A DNA stretch of 50,120 nt from Oscillospiraceae bacterium (lineage in GTDB: Bacteria; Bacillota; Clostridia; Oscillospirales; Oscillospiraceae), in assembly GCA_028691385.1 (NCBI GenBank), contig JAQUZL010000001.1:1-50120 (forward strand), read 5' to 3'. A program made the position numbers and the translations under genes. Positions within the stretch are counted from its first letter, which is position 1. Each line of letters begins with the position of its first letter. Shown here in pieces: positions 30,597-38,117 of the stretch. The notes under the pieces are model-generated. The model ran no database searches. It was not told where the DNA came from and was given only the letters and a program-made list of their open reading frames with translations.

Positions 30597-31946
30597 ATGA
30601 CAGAATTTGAACAGGAATATCAGAGAAAACTGAAAACCGCAGACGAGGCGGTCAAGGTGGTCAAGGACGGCGATTGGATCAGCTATGGTGAGTTCGTCAC
30701 CATTACGCCGACGTTGGATCGCGCGCTGGCAAAGCGCAAAAATGAGCTGCATGACATCCATATTGAGGCCTGCACGCTGCGTTTTGACACCGAAATTCGA
30801 AAGGCAGATCCGGACGGCGAGGTGTTTGACATCAACGACCGTTCCCTCTCCCCGTACTCCCGCCGTCAGGGCTCTTATTATATGGTGGGCAGCTATGAAG
30901 AAAACATCAAGGCCATGACCATGGGACATCATCGCAATGTTGCGTTTATCTCGGTGTGCCCGATGGATGAGCACGGCTATTTTAACCTCTCCACGACCTG
31001 CTCCAACTCGCAGGCGCTCATTGACAACTGCGACCACATCATCGTGGAGGTCAACAACAACATCCCATATTGCTACGGCGGCTCCACCGCGTCGTTCCAC
31101 ATCTCACAGGTGGAATCTGTCGTCATGAGCGACAATCAGCCGCTGGAGTCCCTGCCGAAGGTGCCGTCCAACGATGCTGACATCAAGATCGCCCACCTGC
31201 TGATGAACGAGCTGGAGGACGGCTGCTGCCTGCAGCTGGGCATCGGCGGTATCCCCAACAAGGTCGGCGAGTTTATCGTGGATTCCGACGTCAAGGACTT
31301 GGGTGTTCACACGGAAATGATGATGGACGCGTTCATGAAGCTCTATCAGGCCGGCAAGGTGACCAACAAGTGCAAGGCCATCAACAAGGGTCAGATGGTC
31401 TATACCTTCGCCATGGGTTCTTCCGAGCTGTACGACTTCCTCAACCGCAACGAAACGGCGCTGAAGCTGCCGTCTAACTATACCAACGACCCGTATACGA
31501 TTGGCAAAAACCCGAAGGTGTTCGCCGTCAACAACTGCCTGCACGTGGATTTGTTCTCGCAGGTTTCCTCCGAGTCGGTGGGCAATAAGCAGATTTCCGG
31601 CGTTGGCGGCCAGTGGGACTTCATCTATGGCGCGTTCCTCTCCGAGGGCGGCAAGGGCTTTGTCTGCATGAATTCCACCGCCACCCGCAAGGATAAAGAG
31701 GGCAAGGCACATCTGGAGTCCAGAATTGTCAGCCAGTTTGTGCCGGGCACCTGCGTATCCGTGCCGCGTCACCACACCTTCTATGTGGTCACCGAGTATG
31801 GCTGCAAGAATCTCAAGGGCTTGTCCACCTGGGAGCGCGCGGAAGCCGTGGTTTCGCTTGCGCACCCGGATTTTCGCGACGGACTCATCAAAGACGCCGA
31901 AAAGGCCGGTCTGTGGAGAAAGAGCAACAAGCACGATCATTATTAA
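30597..31946 (+). CDS. but: Butyryl-CoA:acetate CoA-transferase (4-hydroxybutyrate CoA-transferase family)
   Basis: Transfers CoA from butyryl-CoA to acetate, releasing butyrate. The 449-residue product starts at ATG 30597 after AAAGGAGGACATATCTT. Family signatures are CPMDEHGYFNLS, the LQLGIGGIPNKVGEF block, LGVHTEMMMDAF (the catalytic Glu region) and SGVGGQWDFIYGAFLSEGGKGF. The last block resembles the motif used to distinguish Clostridia butyryl-CoA transferases. 4-hydroxybutyrate CoA-transferases and Cat1-like enzymes are close relatives, so the substrate is inferred mainly from context: shared sigma-54 control with thl-hbd. A strong terminator follows. Confidence 0.85.
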   Translation: MTEFEQEYQRKLKTADEAVKVVKDGDWISYGEFVTITPTLDRALAKRKNELHDIHIEACTLRFDTEIRKADPDGEVFDINDRSLSPYSRRQGSYYMVGSYEENIKAMTMGHHRNVAFISVCPMDEHGYFNLSTTCSNSQALIDNCDHIIVEVNNNIPYCYGGSTASFHISQVESVVMSDNQPLESLPKVPSNDADIKIAHLLMNELEDGCCLQLGIGGIPNKVGEFIVDSDVKDLGVHTEMMMDAFMKLYQAGKVTNKCKAINKGQMVYTFAMGSSELYDFLNRNETALKLPSNYTNDPYTIGKNPKVFAVNNCLHVDLFSQVSSESVGNKQISGVGGQWDFIYGAFLSEGGKGFVCMNSTATRKDKEGKAHLESRIVSQFVPGTCVSVPRHHTFYVVTEYGCKNLKGLSTWERAEAVVSLAHPDFRDGLIKDAEKAGLWRKSNKHDHY

Positions 31947-31962
31947 TACAAACCGGAATACA

Positions 31963-32006
31963 GAAAAAGCAGGCCAAATCGCATTGCGATTCGGCCTGCT
32001 TTTTTC
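31963..32006 (+). terminator. Bidirectional terminator after the CoA-transferase gene
   Basis: AAAAGCAGGCC-A-AATCGCA pairs with TGCGATT-C-GGCCTGCTTTT with one mismatch. A-run and T-run flanks serve the convergent HD-domain gene as well. Confidence 0.9.
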
Positions 32007-32009
32007 TGC

Positions 32010-32669
32010 TCAGATGAGCTGCAGTTCGTTGATCATCAGCTTAAACTGCAGACCCAACTTGTCCGCAGCCTTGCGGCACAGCAGCATACGATCCATAAAA
32101 ATCTCAAAATAGTCCATCACCGAGCCGTAGTGGGTGTCAACCGACAGCTTCAGCTTGATGAGCGTATGGTTTTCGTTGATTTTCAGCTCTGACTTTTTGA
32201 CCGAGTAGTTGACGCGGTCATGAATGTCAAACTTGGCCGGGTCGATGTTGCGCACGCGGCTGCGGCGCACATCGGACTTGTCCGCCAAAATCAGCGCGGC
32301 GGCCATGGGGCTGACCGGCGTGCCGGTGCCCTCGTCGTGGTTGCCGATGGCCGCCACAATCTCCGCCAGCTCGCCGGGATCCATGCCCAAGTCGGTCAGA
32401 ATGCGGAACGCCATGACCGCGCCGGATTGGGAGTGGTCAACGCGGTTGACCAGATTGCCAATATCGTGCAGCCACGCGGCAATCTGCACCAGCTCCACGG
32501 TGCGCTGCGGATAGTTCAGCGTTTCCAAAATATACTTGCTGCCAACTGCCACTGTGCCAACATGGGCAAAGCTGTGCTCGGTAAAGCCGAGGGCAATCAG
32601 CGATTCATCGGCCTTGGTGATATAGGTACTGATTGCGGGATTTCCTTTAATTGATTCAAAAGTAATCAT
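32010..32669 (-). CDS. HD-domain phosphohydrolase
   Basis: A 219-residue cytosolic protein with an HD metal-dependent hydrolase core. The HD pair is in AAWLHDIGNLVNRVDH and downstream metal ligands are in AIGNHDEGTG and ALILADKSDVRRSR. This resembles stand-alone HD proteins of unknown substrate that hydrolyse nucleotides or phosphoesters; nothing shows the HD-GYP signature. The C-terminal 70 residues (HTLIKLKLSVDTHYGSV...) form a separate small domain. The start at 32669 follows GGAGGCAAAAAA. It has no operon partner on either side and its target is unknown. Confidence 0.82.
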   Translation of the reverse strand: MITFESIKGNPAISTYITKADESLIALGFTEHSFAHVGTVAVGSKYILETLNYPQRTVELVQIAAWLHDIGNLVNRVDHSQSGAVMAFRILTDLGMDPGELAEIVAAIGNHDEGTGTPVSPMAAALILADKSDVRRSRVRNIDPAKFDIHDRVNYSVKKSELKINENHTLIKLKLSVDTHYGSVMDYFEIFMDRMLLCRKAADKLGLQFKLMINELQLI

Positions 32670-32799
32670 TTTTTTGCCTCCAAGCGTCTGCCAGACGCCG
32701 TCTTTCTACAGATATTCTTACCTTAATCAGTATAGCAAATGCACGTCAAAAGGAAAGCGTTTTGCAGTAAAAAATCTGTAAAATTATTGTAACGCCGCG

Positions 32800-33843
32800 T
32801 TAGTTTGCGCGGATGGCCCAGCGCAGCTTGGTGGAGTGGGCGCGGGGATTGCGATAGCACTCGGCGGCGGAGGGACGAATCACGTCAGCGGAGATTTCCC
32901 GATAGACGCCGCTCTGCAGGCCGTGCTTAAACGCCTTTTTCACCAGACGATCCTCGCCGGAGTGGAACGTCAGGATCGCGGCGCGCCCGCCGGGAGATAG
33001 CACCTGCGGCAACTTTTCCAGAAACGTATAGAGTACCTCGAACTCGCTGTTCACGTCAATGCGCAGCGCCTGAAAGGTGCGCTGGCAGGATTTTTTCAGC
33101 AGCTGCGGGCGCTGGGCAGCGGGCAGGAAGGTGAGCGCGCCCTCAATGCAGGCTACCAGCTGCCGGGTGGTTTCAATATCCGCGCCGCGGCGCAGGGTGG
33201 CGGCAATGGCGCGCGCAATCTCGTCGGCATATGGCTCGTCCGCATTTTCCGCCAGCATGTTGGCCAGCTCGTCCTCGCTGAGGGATTTCAGCCGCGCCGC
33301 GGCGGTATCGCCGGTGGTGGGATTCAGCCGCAAATCCAGCGGGCCGTCGGTTTTGAAGGAAAAACCGCGCGCGGGATTGTCAATCTGCATGGACGATACG
33401 CCGAGGTCTGCCAGCACAAAATCAAAGGGCTTGCCGGGCGCAACCTGATCGAGGTCTGCGAAATTCCGGTTTTGCAGGGTGAAAATTTCCGCCCCATAGC
33501 CGAGCGCGCGCAGGCGCGCCAGCGTTTTTGCCGACTCGATGGGGTCAATGTCCGTGGCATAGAGGTGGCCGTCGCCGCCCAGCTTTTCCAGCATCTTCTG
33601 CGTGTGGCCGCCATAGCCAAGGGTGGCGTCGAGGCCGGTTTCGCCGGGGCGAATATCCAGAACGCCCAAAATCTCATCCACCATAATGGGAATGTGCATC
33701 CCCGCCGGTGTTTTGCCGGAGGCGATGACGTGCGCTACGTCGTCCGCGTAGCGCGCGGGATTCAGCTCTTTGTATTTTTCCTCAAAATTGCGCGGATGCG
33801 TGCCGCGATAGCGCGTGCGCCGCTTGTGGGGCTGCTGTTCCAT
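32800..33843 (-). CDS. RsmH-family 16S rRNA (cytosine-N4) methyltransferase with N-terminal extension
   Basis: S-adenosylmethionine-dependent methyltransferase of the MraW/RsmH fold, 347 residues. Motifs are HIPIMVDEILGVLDI, the SAM motif GLDATLGYGGHTQ, FVLADLGVSSMQID with PARGFSFKTDGPLD, NSEFEVLYTFLEKLPQVLSPGGRAAILTFHSGEDRLVK, and the NPRAHSTKLRWAI end. An extra 55 basic residues precede the fold (RRTRYRGTHPRNFEEKYKELNP). The start at 33843 follows GAAGGGACTTCC. True rsmH sits in the mraZ-ftsL division cluster; here the gene is alone. It may therefore be a paralogue with a different rRNA target, or the only copy out of context. Confidence 0.85.
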   Translation of the reverse strand: MEQQPHKRRTRYRGTHPRNFEEKYKELNPARYADDVAHVIASGKTPAGMHIPIMVDEILGVLDIRPGETGLDATLGYGGHTQKMLEKLGGDGHLYATDIDPIESAKTLARLRALGYGAEIFTLQNRNFADLDQVAPGKPFDFVLADLGVSSMQIDNPARGFSFKTDGPLDLRLNPTTGDTAAARLKSLSEDELANMLAENADEPYADEIARAIAATLRRGADIETTRQLVACIEGALTFLPAAQRPQLLKKSCQRTFQALRIDVNSEFEVLYTFLEKLPQVLSPGGRAAILTFHSGEDRLVKKAFKHGLQSGVYREISADVIRPSAAECYRNPRAHSTKLRWAIRAN

Positions 33844-34068
33844 GGGAAGTCCCTTCTTTCTTGCAATGATCATACCACGAACGCAGAGCGTTTTGCGGGC
33901 ACATGGCGGCGCTGCCGGAGCGCCGATTGTGCCGATGCATTGGGTAAGGATCTGTTCCCGGTTATTTTACCACGAAACGGCAGGAAAGGAAAGGATTTGT
34001 GAACGCGCCGCCGTTCATCATGACCGTGTTGCGCTTTCTTACACATTCCCAAAACAGCAAAAAAGTGG

Positions 34069-34102
34069 GACGCTGCTGCGTCCCACTTTTTTATTCCAAA
34101 TC
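34069..34102 (-). terminator. Terminator after the small membrane protein gene
   Basis: AAAAAAGTGGGACGC-TGCT-GCGTCCCACTTTTTT is a perfect 15-bp stem, T-rich on both strands. It lies 32 bp beyond the end of the minus-strand small membrane protein gene. Confidence 0.9.
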
Positions 34103-34133
34103 TCTTCCGGCTGTTTCCGCGAAACAGCGCATT

Positions 34134-34376
34134 TTACGCATCATGCGAGAGGATGCGGCGCCACGCGAAATAGCACACAGCGCCGACTGCAAGGCCGAGC
34201 AGCGCGCCAATGCCGATGTTTGCGTGAAACAGCTGGTATTCCATTGCGGCACAACCGCCGGCCAATGGGAACAGAACGAAAAACACGAGGGGATAATATT
34301 TCTCATTGCGGCCGGCACGCGGTTTTCTGTCCGCAATGGACTGCTTGCATGCTTTTTGAATCCCTTTTTGCTGCAT
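34134..34376 (-). CDS. Small membrane protein downstream of the TRAP operon, unknown function
   Basis: An 80-residue product whose ATG at 34376 follows GGAAAGGAGCATTTCG; an in-frame ATG at 34397 would precede that ribosome-binding site and is rejected. The N-terminal third is basic (about 28 residues, KACKQ...RKPRAGRNEK). Two hydrophobic segments follow (about 30-48 and 57-74), ending RRILSHDA. It starts 43 bp after the TRAP permease stop and before a strong terminator, so it may be the last gene of the TRAP transcript. No family is recognised. Confidence 0.6.
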   Translation of the reverse strand: MQQKGIQKACKQSIADRKPRAGRNEKYYPLVFFVLFPLAGGCAAMEYQLFHANIGIGALLGLAVGAVCYFAWRRILSHDA

Positions 34377-34419
34377 CGAAATGCTCCTTTCCGGCAATTG
34401 ATGGATGGTGTTCGTTGGG

Positions 34420-35694
34420 TTACGAACCGCTGATCAGAATTGTGGTAAATGCCGGCCAGTAGGTAACCAGCGCCAGAATCACCAGCAGTAACCCAAACAT
34501 GGGCAAGACCTCTTTGCAGACGCTGCCAAACCTCGCTCTCTTGTCAAGGCCGGTGGCCAGGAAGAGGTTGACGCCCAGCGGCGGGGTCAAAAGACCCAGT
34601 GTGCAGTTCAGAACAAACATGACGCCGAACTGGACCAGGTTGATGCCGCTTGCCTGAATCAGCGGCAGCAGAATCGGCACGTAGATAAAGGTGGACGCCG
34701 TCATTTCCATGAAGCAGCCGTTGATCAGCAGCAGGACGTTGATAATGAGCAGAATGACAAACGGACTGTTGGTGACGCCCATGATGAAGGCGGACAGCTT
34801 TGCCGGCACCTGCTCGGTGGTCAGAATCCAGCTGAAGATGTTGGCTGTGGCAACAATCAGGAAGATCATTGCGTTGGTTTTGCCGCCCTCAAAGGCGACG
34901 GTGGGCAGTTCCTTGAAGCCCAAGTCCCGATAGCACATGCAGGCGACAATGATGCCGTAGATGCAGGCAACTGCTGCCGATTCGGTCGGCGTGAACAGAC
35001 CGGAATAGATGCCGCCCAGAATGATGATCGGGAACAGCAGGGCAAGAATGGAACGCTTGAAGGTGGAGCCGAGTTTTTTGAAATTGAAGGGGATGGGATC
35101 GCCGCCCCAATGATGCTTTCTCGCCATGATGTACGAGTAGGCAATGAGGATCAGACCCATGCCGATGCCGGGAATGAAACCGGCGGTGAACATGTCCTGA
35201 ATGGAAACGCCGGACAGCACCGCGTAGTTCACGAACGGAATCGACGGCGGAATGATGACGCCGATACAGCCGGCTGCGGCGGGCAGCGTGACGGAGAAAT
35301 GTACAGGGTAGCCGTCGTCAATCATGATCGGCGCGCAGATGCTGCCGATTGCAACGACGGTGGCCGGCGCAGAGCCGGACAGCGCGGCAAAGAACATGCA
35401 GCCGACGACACATACGATGGCGAGCGAGCCGTGAATCCAGCCGAACATCGCATAGCAAAAGTCGACCAGACGGCGGGAGATGCCGCCGCGCTCCATGATT
35501 TTACCTGCAAAGATAAACAGGGGGATTGCCAGCAGCGTAGTGGAGTCGCAGCCACGGAACACGCGCTGCACAATGACCTGCACGTTGGTGCCGTTCGAGA
35601 GCAGTGCAAATGTGGAGGAAAGGCCAAGGCAGCAGGCAATCGGCACATTGAGCAGAATCAGAACAATCAGGGAAACAACCAGAATGGTCAGCAT
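34420..35694 (-). CDS. dctM: TRAP transporter large permease (DctM)
   Basis: Large integral membrane subunit of a tripartite ATP-independent periplasmic-type transporter, driven by ion gradients. The 424 residues contain about 12 hydrophobic segments. Family landmarks are AIPLFIFAGKIMERGGIS, FFAALSGSAPATVVAIGS, AAAGCIGVIIPPSIPFVNYAV, FTPTESAAVACIYG and LGLLTPPLGVNLFLA. Its ATG overlaps the end of dctQ by 7 bp, indicating translational coupling. The substrate is probably a C4-dicarboxylate, sialic acid or other carboxylate; sequence alone does not decide. Confidence 0.95.
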   Translation of the reverse strand: MLTILVVSLIVLILLNVPIACCLGLSSTFALLSNGTNVQVIVQRVFRGCDSTTLLAIPLFIFAGKIMERGGISRRLVDFCYAMFGWIHGSLAIVCVVGCMFFAALSGSAPATVVAIGSICAPIMIDDGYPVHFSVTLPAAAGCIGVIIPPSIPFVNYAVLSGVSIQDMFTAGFIPGIGMGLILIAYSYIMARKHHWGGDPIPFNFKKLGSTFKRSILALLFPIIILGGIYSGLFTPTESAAVACIYGIIVACMCYRDLGFKELPTVAFEGGKTNAMIFLIVATANIFSWILTTEQVPAKLSAFIMGVTNSPFVILLIINVLLLINGCFMEMTASTFIYVPILLPLIQASGINLVQFGVMFVLNCTLGLLTPPLGVNLFLATGLDKRARFGSVCKEVLPMFGLLLVILALVTYWPAFTTILISGS

Positions 35695-36212
35695 GCTGCA
35701 GCGCCTCCTTCCGGTTTCAATTCTTCTTTATGCGGGTAAAATAGCTTTACAATTTCCATAATCACGCGGATGGCGCCGTCTGCCATGCCGACGCCGATGA
35801 CGCCGTACAGATAGCCGATGGGCATACGCATGGTGGAGCTGAGCTGATTTTGAGCCAGCTGATAAACTGCCATTTTGAATGCAAATGCGCAGAACATCAC
35901 AGTGAACGCGAGAATGAGAAGCTGGGTGATTAGCGTCGAAAATTTATGGAGCTTTTTCGGAATGACATAATCGACCACAACCGAAACGCCGACGTGGGTG
36001 CCATATTTGAAACCAGCGCCAGCGGCAATAAAGACGGCAACCATGTTGAGGTATGAGCTGGCCTCAAACGCCCAAGCAAGGCCGCCGCCGGCAAAGTTAC
36101 GGAGAATGACGTTGATAAACATAATAATCGCGATTGCAATGGTGGCAAATCCGACGATATATTTTTCAAACACATCCATTACCCGGTCAATTGCCGTTAA
36201 AAATTTTGGCAT
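35688..36212 (-). CDS. dctQ: TRAP transporter small permease (DctQ)
   Basis: A 174-residue, four-helix membrane subunit linking the substrate-binding protein to DctM. Typical segments are the first helix ATIAIAIIMFINVILRNF and the GLAWAFEASSYLNMVAVFIAAG region, followed by HVGVSVVVDYVIPKK. The start at 36212 follows AATAGGAGGGACTCCAAT; a longer frame to 36293 has no ribosome-binding site. It is separated from dctP by 193 bp containing a strong hairpin, which suggests uneven expression of the binding protein and permease. Confidence 0.92.
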   Translation of the reverse strand: MPKFLTAIDRVMDVFEKYIVGFATIAIAIIMFINVILRNFAGGGLAWAFEASSYLNMVAVFIAAGAGFKYGTHVGVSVVVDYVIPKKLHKFSTLITQLLILAFTVMFCAFAFKMAVYQLAQNQLSSTMRMPIGYLYGVIGVGMADGAIRVIMEIVKLFYPHKEELKPEGGAAAC

Positions 36213-36354
36213 ATTGGAGTCCCTCCTATTGCAGGATCGAGTAAAAACTGTACTAATTTGGAATGAAAGTGCGATTCCTATCAGCGCCTGCATTGTCTAG
36301 GTAACAAGGTTGGCAATGGCATTACTGCCTGTCAGACAATGCCAATGATAGAGG

Positions 36355-36393
36355 ATGCGCAAGGGCGAAAGGGACGCTTTCACCCTTGCGCAT
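36355..36393 (-). promoter_or_regulatory. Intercistronic hairpin between dctP and dctQ
   Basis: ATGCGCAAGGG pairs perfectly with CCCTTGCGCAT, with an inner GAAAG/CTTTC. It starts 12 bp past the dctP stop and has no T-run. It looks like a 3' stabiliser or attenuator that raises the dctP message over the permease genes. Confidence 0.6.
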
Positions 36394-36405
36394 GGTAAGA
36401 TGTAC

Positions 36406-37494
36406 TTAGCCGCGCAGCGTTTCGAGCTGTGCCATGACCTTGTCAACAGCCTCGTCACCTGCGATGCCGCGAACGGTATCGACAACGTTGACGGTGGAAT
36501 CAACAAACGCCTGATGCTCATCGGCGGTCGGGGTGTAGACGGTCACGCCGTTGTCTTCCATGTTCTTGATGTCGCGGGTATCATACTCTTCCGAGAGCTG
36601 ACGCTCACGAACCACGAAGTCGGCAATACACTCGTTAAAGACGGTCTTGAGGTCGTCCGGCAGCTTGTTCAGCGCGGTCTCGTTCATGAACACGCCGAGG
36701 AAGTCGTACACATGGTAGTCAAGCGTCAGGTACGGGGTAACCTCATACAGACCCTGCGTGAAGATCAAGGACGGCGGGTTTTCCTGCGCGTCAACAGTGC
36801 CCTGCTGCAGTGCGGTGTACAGCTCGGAGAAGGCAATTGCCTGCGGGTTGCCGCCCATGGCGGTGACCATTTCCATGGTGACCGGGTTCTGCTGGGTGCG
36901 GATGCGCATGCCGGTCAGATCTGCCGGGGACTTGATCTGCTTTTTGGTGGAGGAGAAGCAGCGCAGGCCGTTCTCGGCCCAACCAAGCACACGGACGCCG
37001 GTCTTGTTGTAGACGCAGTCGGAAAGGTAGCTTGCGCAGTCGCTGTCAAAGAAGTCCCATGCTTCGTGACGGTCACGGAACAGGAACGGGATGGTGGTTG
37101 CAGCCAGATCCGGAACAAAGTTGCTCATGGAGCCGCAGGACAGGGTGCCGATGTCGATGGTGCCCATCTGGATGCCCTCGAAGATTTCGTCCTCGCTGCC
37201 AAGCTCGGAAGCCGGGTAGTACTGGATTTCGATGCGGCCGTTGGATTTCTCGGTCAGCGCATCAATGGTTTCCAGAATTGCGTCGCCCTGCTTGTCGCCC
37301 TTTTCGGGGGAAACGTGCGCCCACTTGAAGGTGTATACGGTATCATCCGTGCCGGCGTCGGCAGCGGGGGCTGTGGTGGTCGCGTCGGAGGAAGTGCTTG
37401 CGGGGGGTGTGGTGGTTGTGGTGGAGCCGCCGCAGCCGGCGCAGATGCTCAGAACGAGGGCTACCAGACAAAGAATCGAAATTGCTTTTTTCAT
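36406..37494 (-). CDS. dctP: TRAP transporter substrate-binding protein (DctP family), lipoprotein
   Basis: Extracytoplasmic solute receptor, 362 residues. The signal peptide ends in a lipobox (LVLSICAGC, cysteine near 21). A Thr/Ser/Ala-rich linker follows, then the DctP fold from about residue 55. Seen: VYTFKWAHVSPEKGDKQG, the PASELGSEDEIFEGIQMGTIDIG region, and LTGMRIRTQQNPVTMEMVTAMGGNP. This last carries the conserved arginine (R in RIRTQQ) that pairs with a carboxylate ligand, so an organic acid substrate is expected. It is the first gene of the TRAP operon, with a leader of about 290 nt from the candidate promoter at 37790-37818. Confidence 0.94.
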   Translation of the reverse strand: MKKAISILCLVALVLSICAGCGGSTTTTTPPASTSSDATTTAPAADAGTDDTVYTFKWAHVSPEKGDKQGDAILETIDALTEKSNGRIEIQYYPASELGSEDEIFEGIQMGTIDIGTLSCGSMSNFVPDLAATTIPFLFRDRHEAWDFFDSDCASYLSDCVYNKTGVRVLGWAENGLRCFSSTKKQIKSPADLTGMRIRTQQNPVTMEMVTAMGGNPQAIAFSELYTALQQGTVDAQENPPSLIFTQGLYEVTPYLTLDYHVYDFLGVFMNETALNKLPDDLKTVFNECIADFVVRERQLSEEYDTRDIKNMEDNGVTVYTPTADEHQAFVDSTVNVVDTVRGIAGDEAVDKVMAQLETLRG

Positions 37495-37718
37495 GTTTTT
37501 CTTCCTTTCTCAATACAAAAAATGCGATTGTGACAGGATGCTGCTTTGCTGCCGAAAAATCGCGGAACCACGATCGGTCTGTACAAAACTGCTGAGCCGA
37601 TAGTTGACGCTGCATCCATTGCTGCATCGGTTCCGTTGGGCGCAGAAAACAATTGAGCATGAGGGAGTGTATTGCGGACGCCAACGACCACAATACATGC
37701 TCTTTTGCGGTGCGCCCA

Positions 37719-37730
37719 TTACAGCGCCAT
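37719..37730 (-). CDS. Three-codon ORF (Met-Ala-Leu-stop) with perfect Shine-Dalgarno in the TRAP leader
   Basis: GGAAGGAGGT (37739-37748 on the minus strand) sits 8 bp before ATG GCG CTG TAA. The strength of the site is striking for a frame that stops after three codons. The TAATG that follows opens the 69-codon frame ending 15 bp before dctP. It may be a regulatory mini-ORF, a relic, or coincidence. Confidence 0.3.
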   Translation of the reverse strand: MAL

Positions 37731-37789
37731 GAGTATCGACCTCCTTCCATCTGGAATTGCTGGTTCACTTACTCTTAAATTACAAGACT

Positions 37790-37818
37790 AGTATACATCA
37801 CTTGTTTTATTTTTGCAA
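37790..37818 (-). promoter_or_regulatory. Sigma-A promoter of the TRAP operon
   Basis: The minus strand reads TTGCAA (37813-37818), 17 bp and TATACT (37790-37795). The -10 is one base from consensus. No -24/-12 element was found in this region, consistent with a regulator lacking the sigma-54 contact loop. Confidence 0.55.
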
Positions 37819-38099
37819 CAAGAATATGGCAATGATGCAATTATGCAACATTTACAAATCGTAAGACGATTGTGAGCAATATTGTACAAAACGTGTATAT
37901 TTCGCAGTGACATCCTGCGACGAATGGTATAAAACATACAAATACAATTGACGCCTTATAGCAAAATTGCCGGACGCGATCAACAATGTATTGCGAGCGG
38001 TTCATTTCTAACACAATCTGATGCGAATTTTTTTTATGCGTTGCAAAAAAAATACAAATATGATAAATTTAAGGACGGAGGCGGAAGGAACACATAATT

Positions 38100-38117
38100 A
38101 TGGAAGGGTATGGGTAA
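38100..38117 (+). CDS. Five-codon ORF (MEGYG) overlapping the regulator start
   Basis: GGAGGCGGAAGGAA ends 9 bp before this ATG. The frame stops at TAA 38115-38117, which overlaps the ATG of the regulator at 38110. The regulator's own ATG has no properly spaced ribosome-binding site, so re-initiation from this mini-ORF is plausible. Whether it is expressed is unknown. Confidence 0.35.
   Translation: MEGYG

Larger units (their letters stand above)
37495..38109. other. 615-bp divergent regulatory region between dctP and the PAS/AAA+ regulator
   Basis: No convincing gene. On the minus strand it holds the TRAP promoter, a perfect Shine-Dalgarno driving a three-codon ORF, a bulged hairpin (GAGCAT..GTATTG with CAATACATGCTC, 37655-37702), and a coupled 69-codon frame (37510-37719). 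That frame is Cys/Ser-rich, with codon use unlike its neighbours. On the plus strand there is an AT-rich stretch with an extended -10-like TGGTATAAA (37926-37933) and repeated TGCAA words (37813-37846). Confidence 0.6.

Noticed and set aside
37800..37860. TGGCAATGATGCA as a -24/-12 promoter for the TRAP operon or regulator
   Set aside because: GG and GC are 7 bp apart instead of 10.
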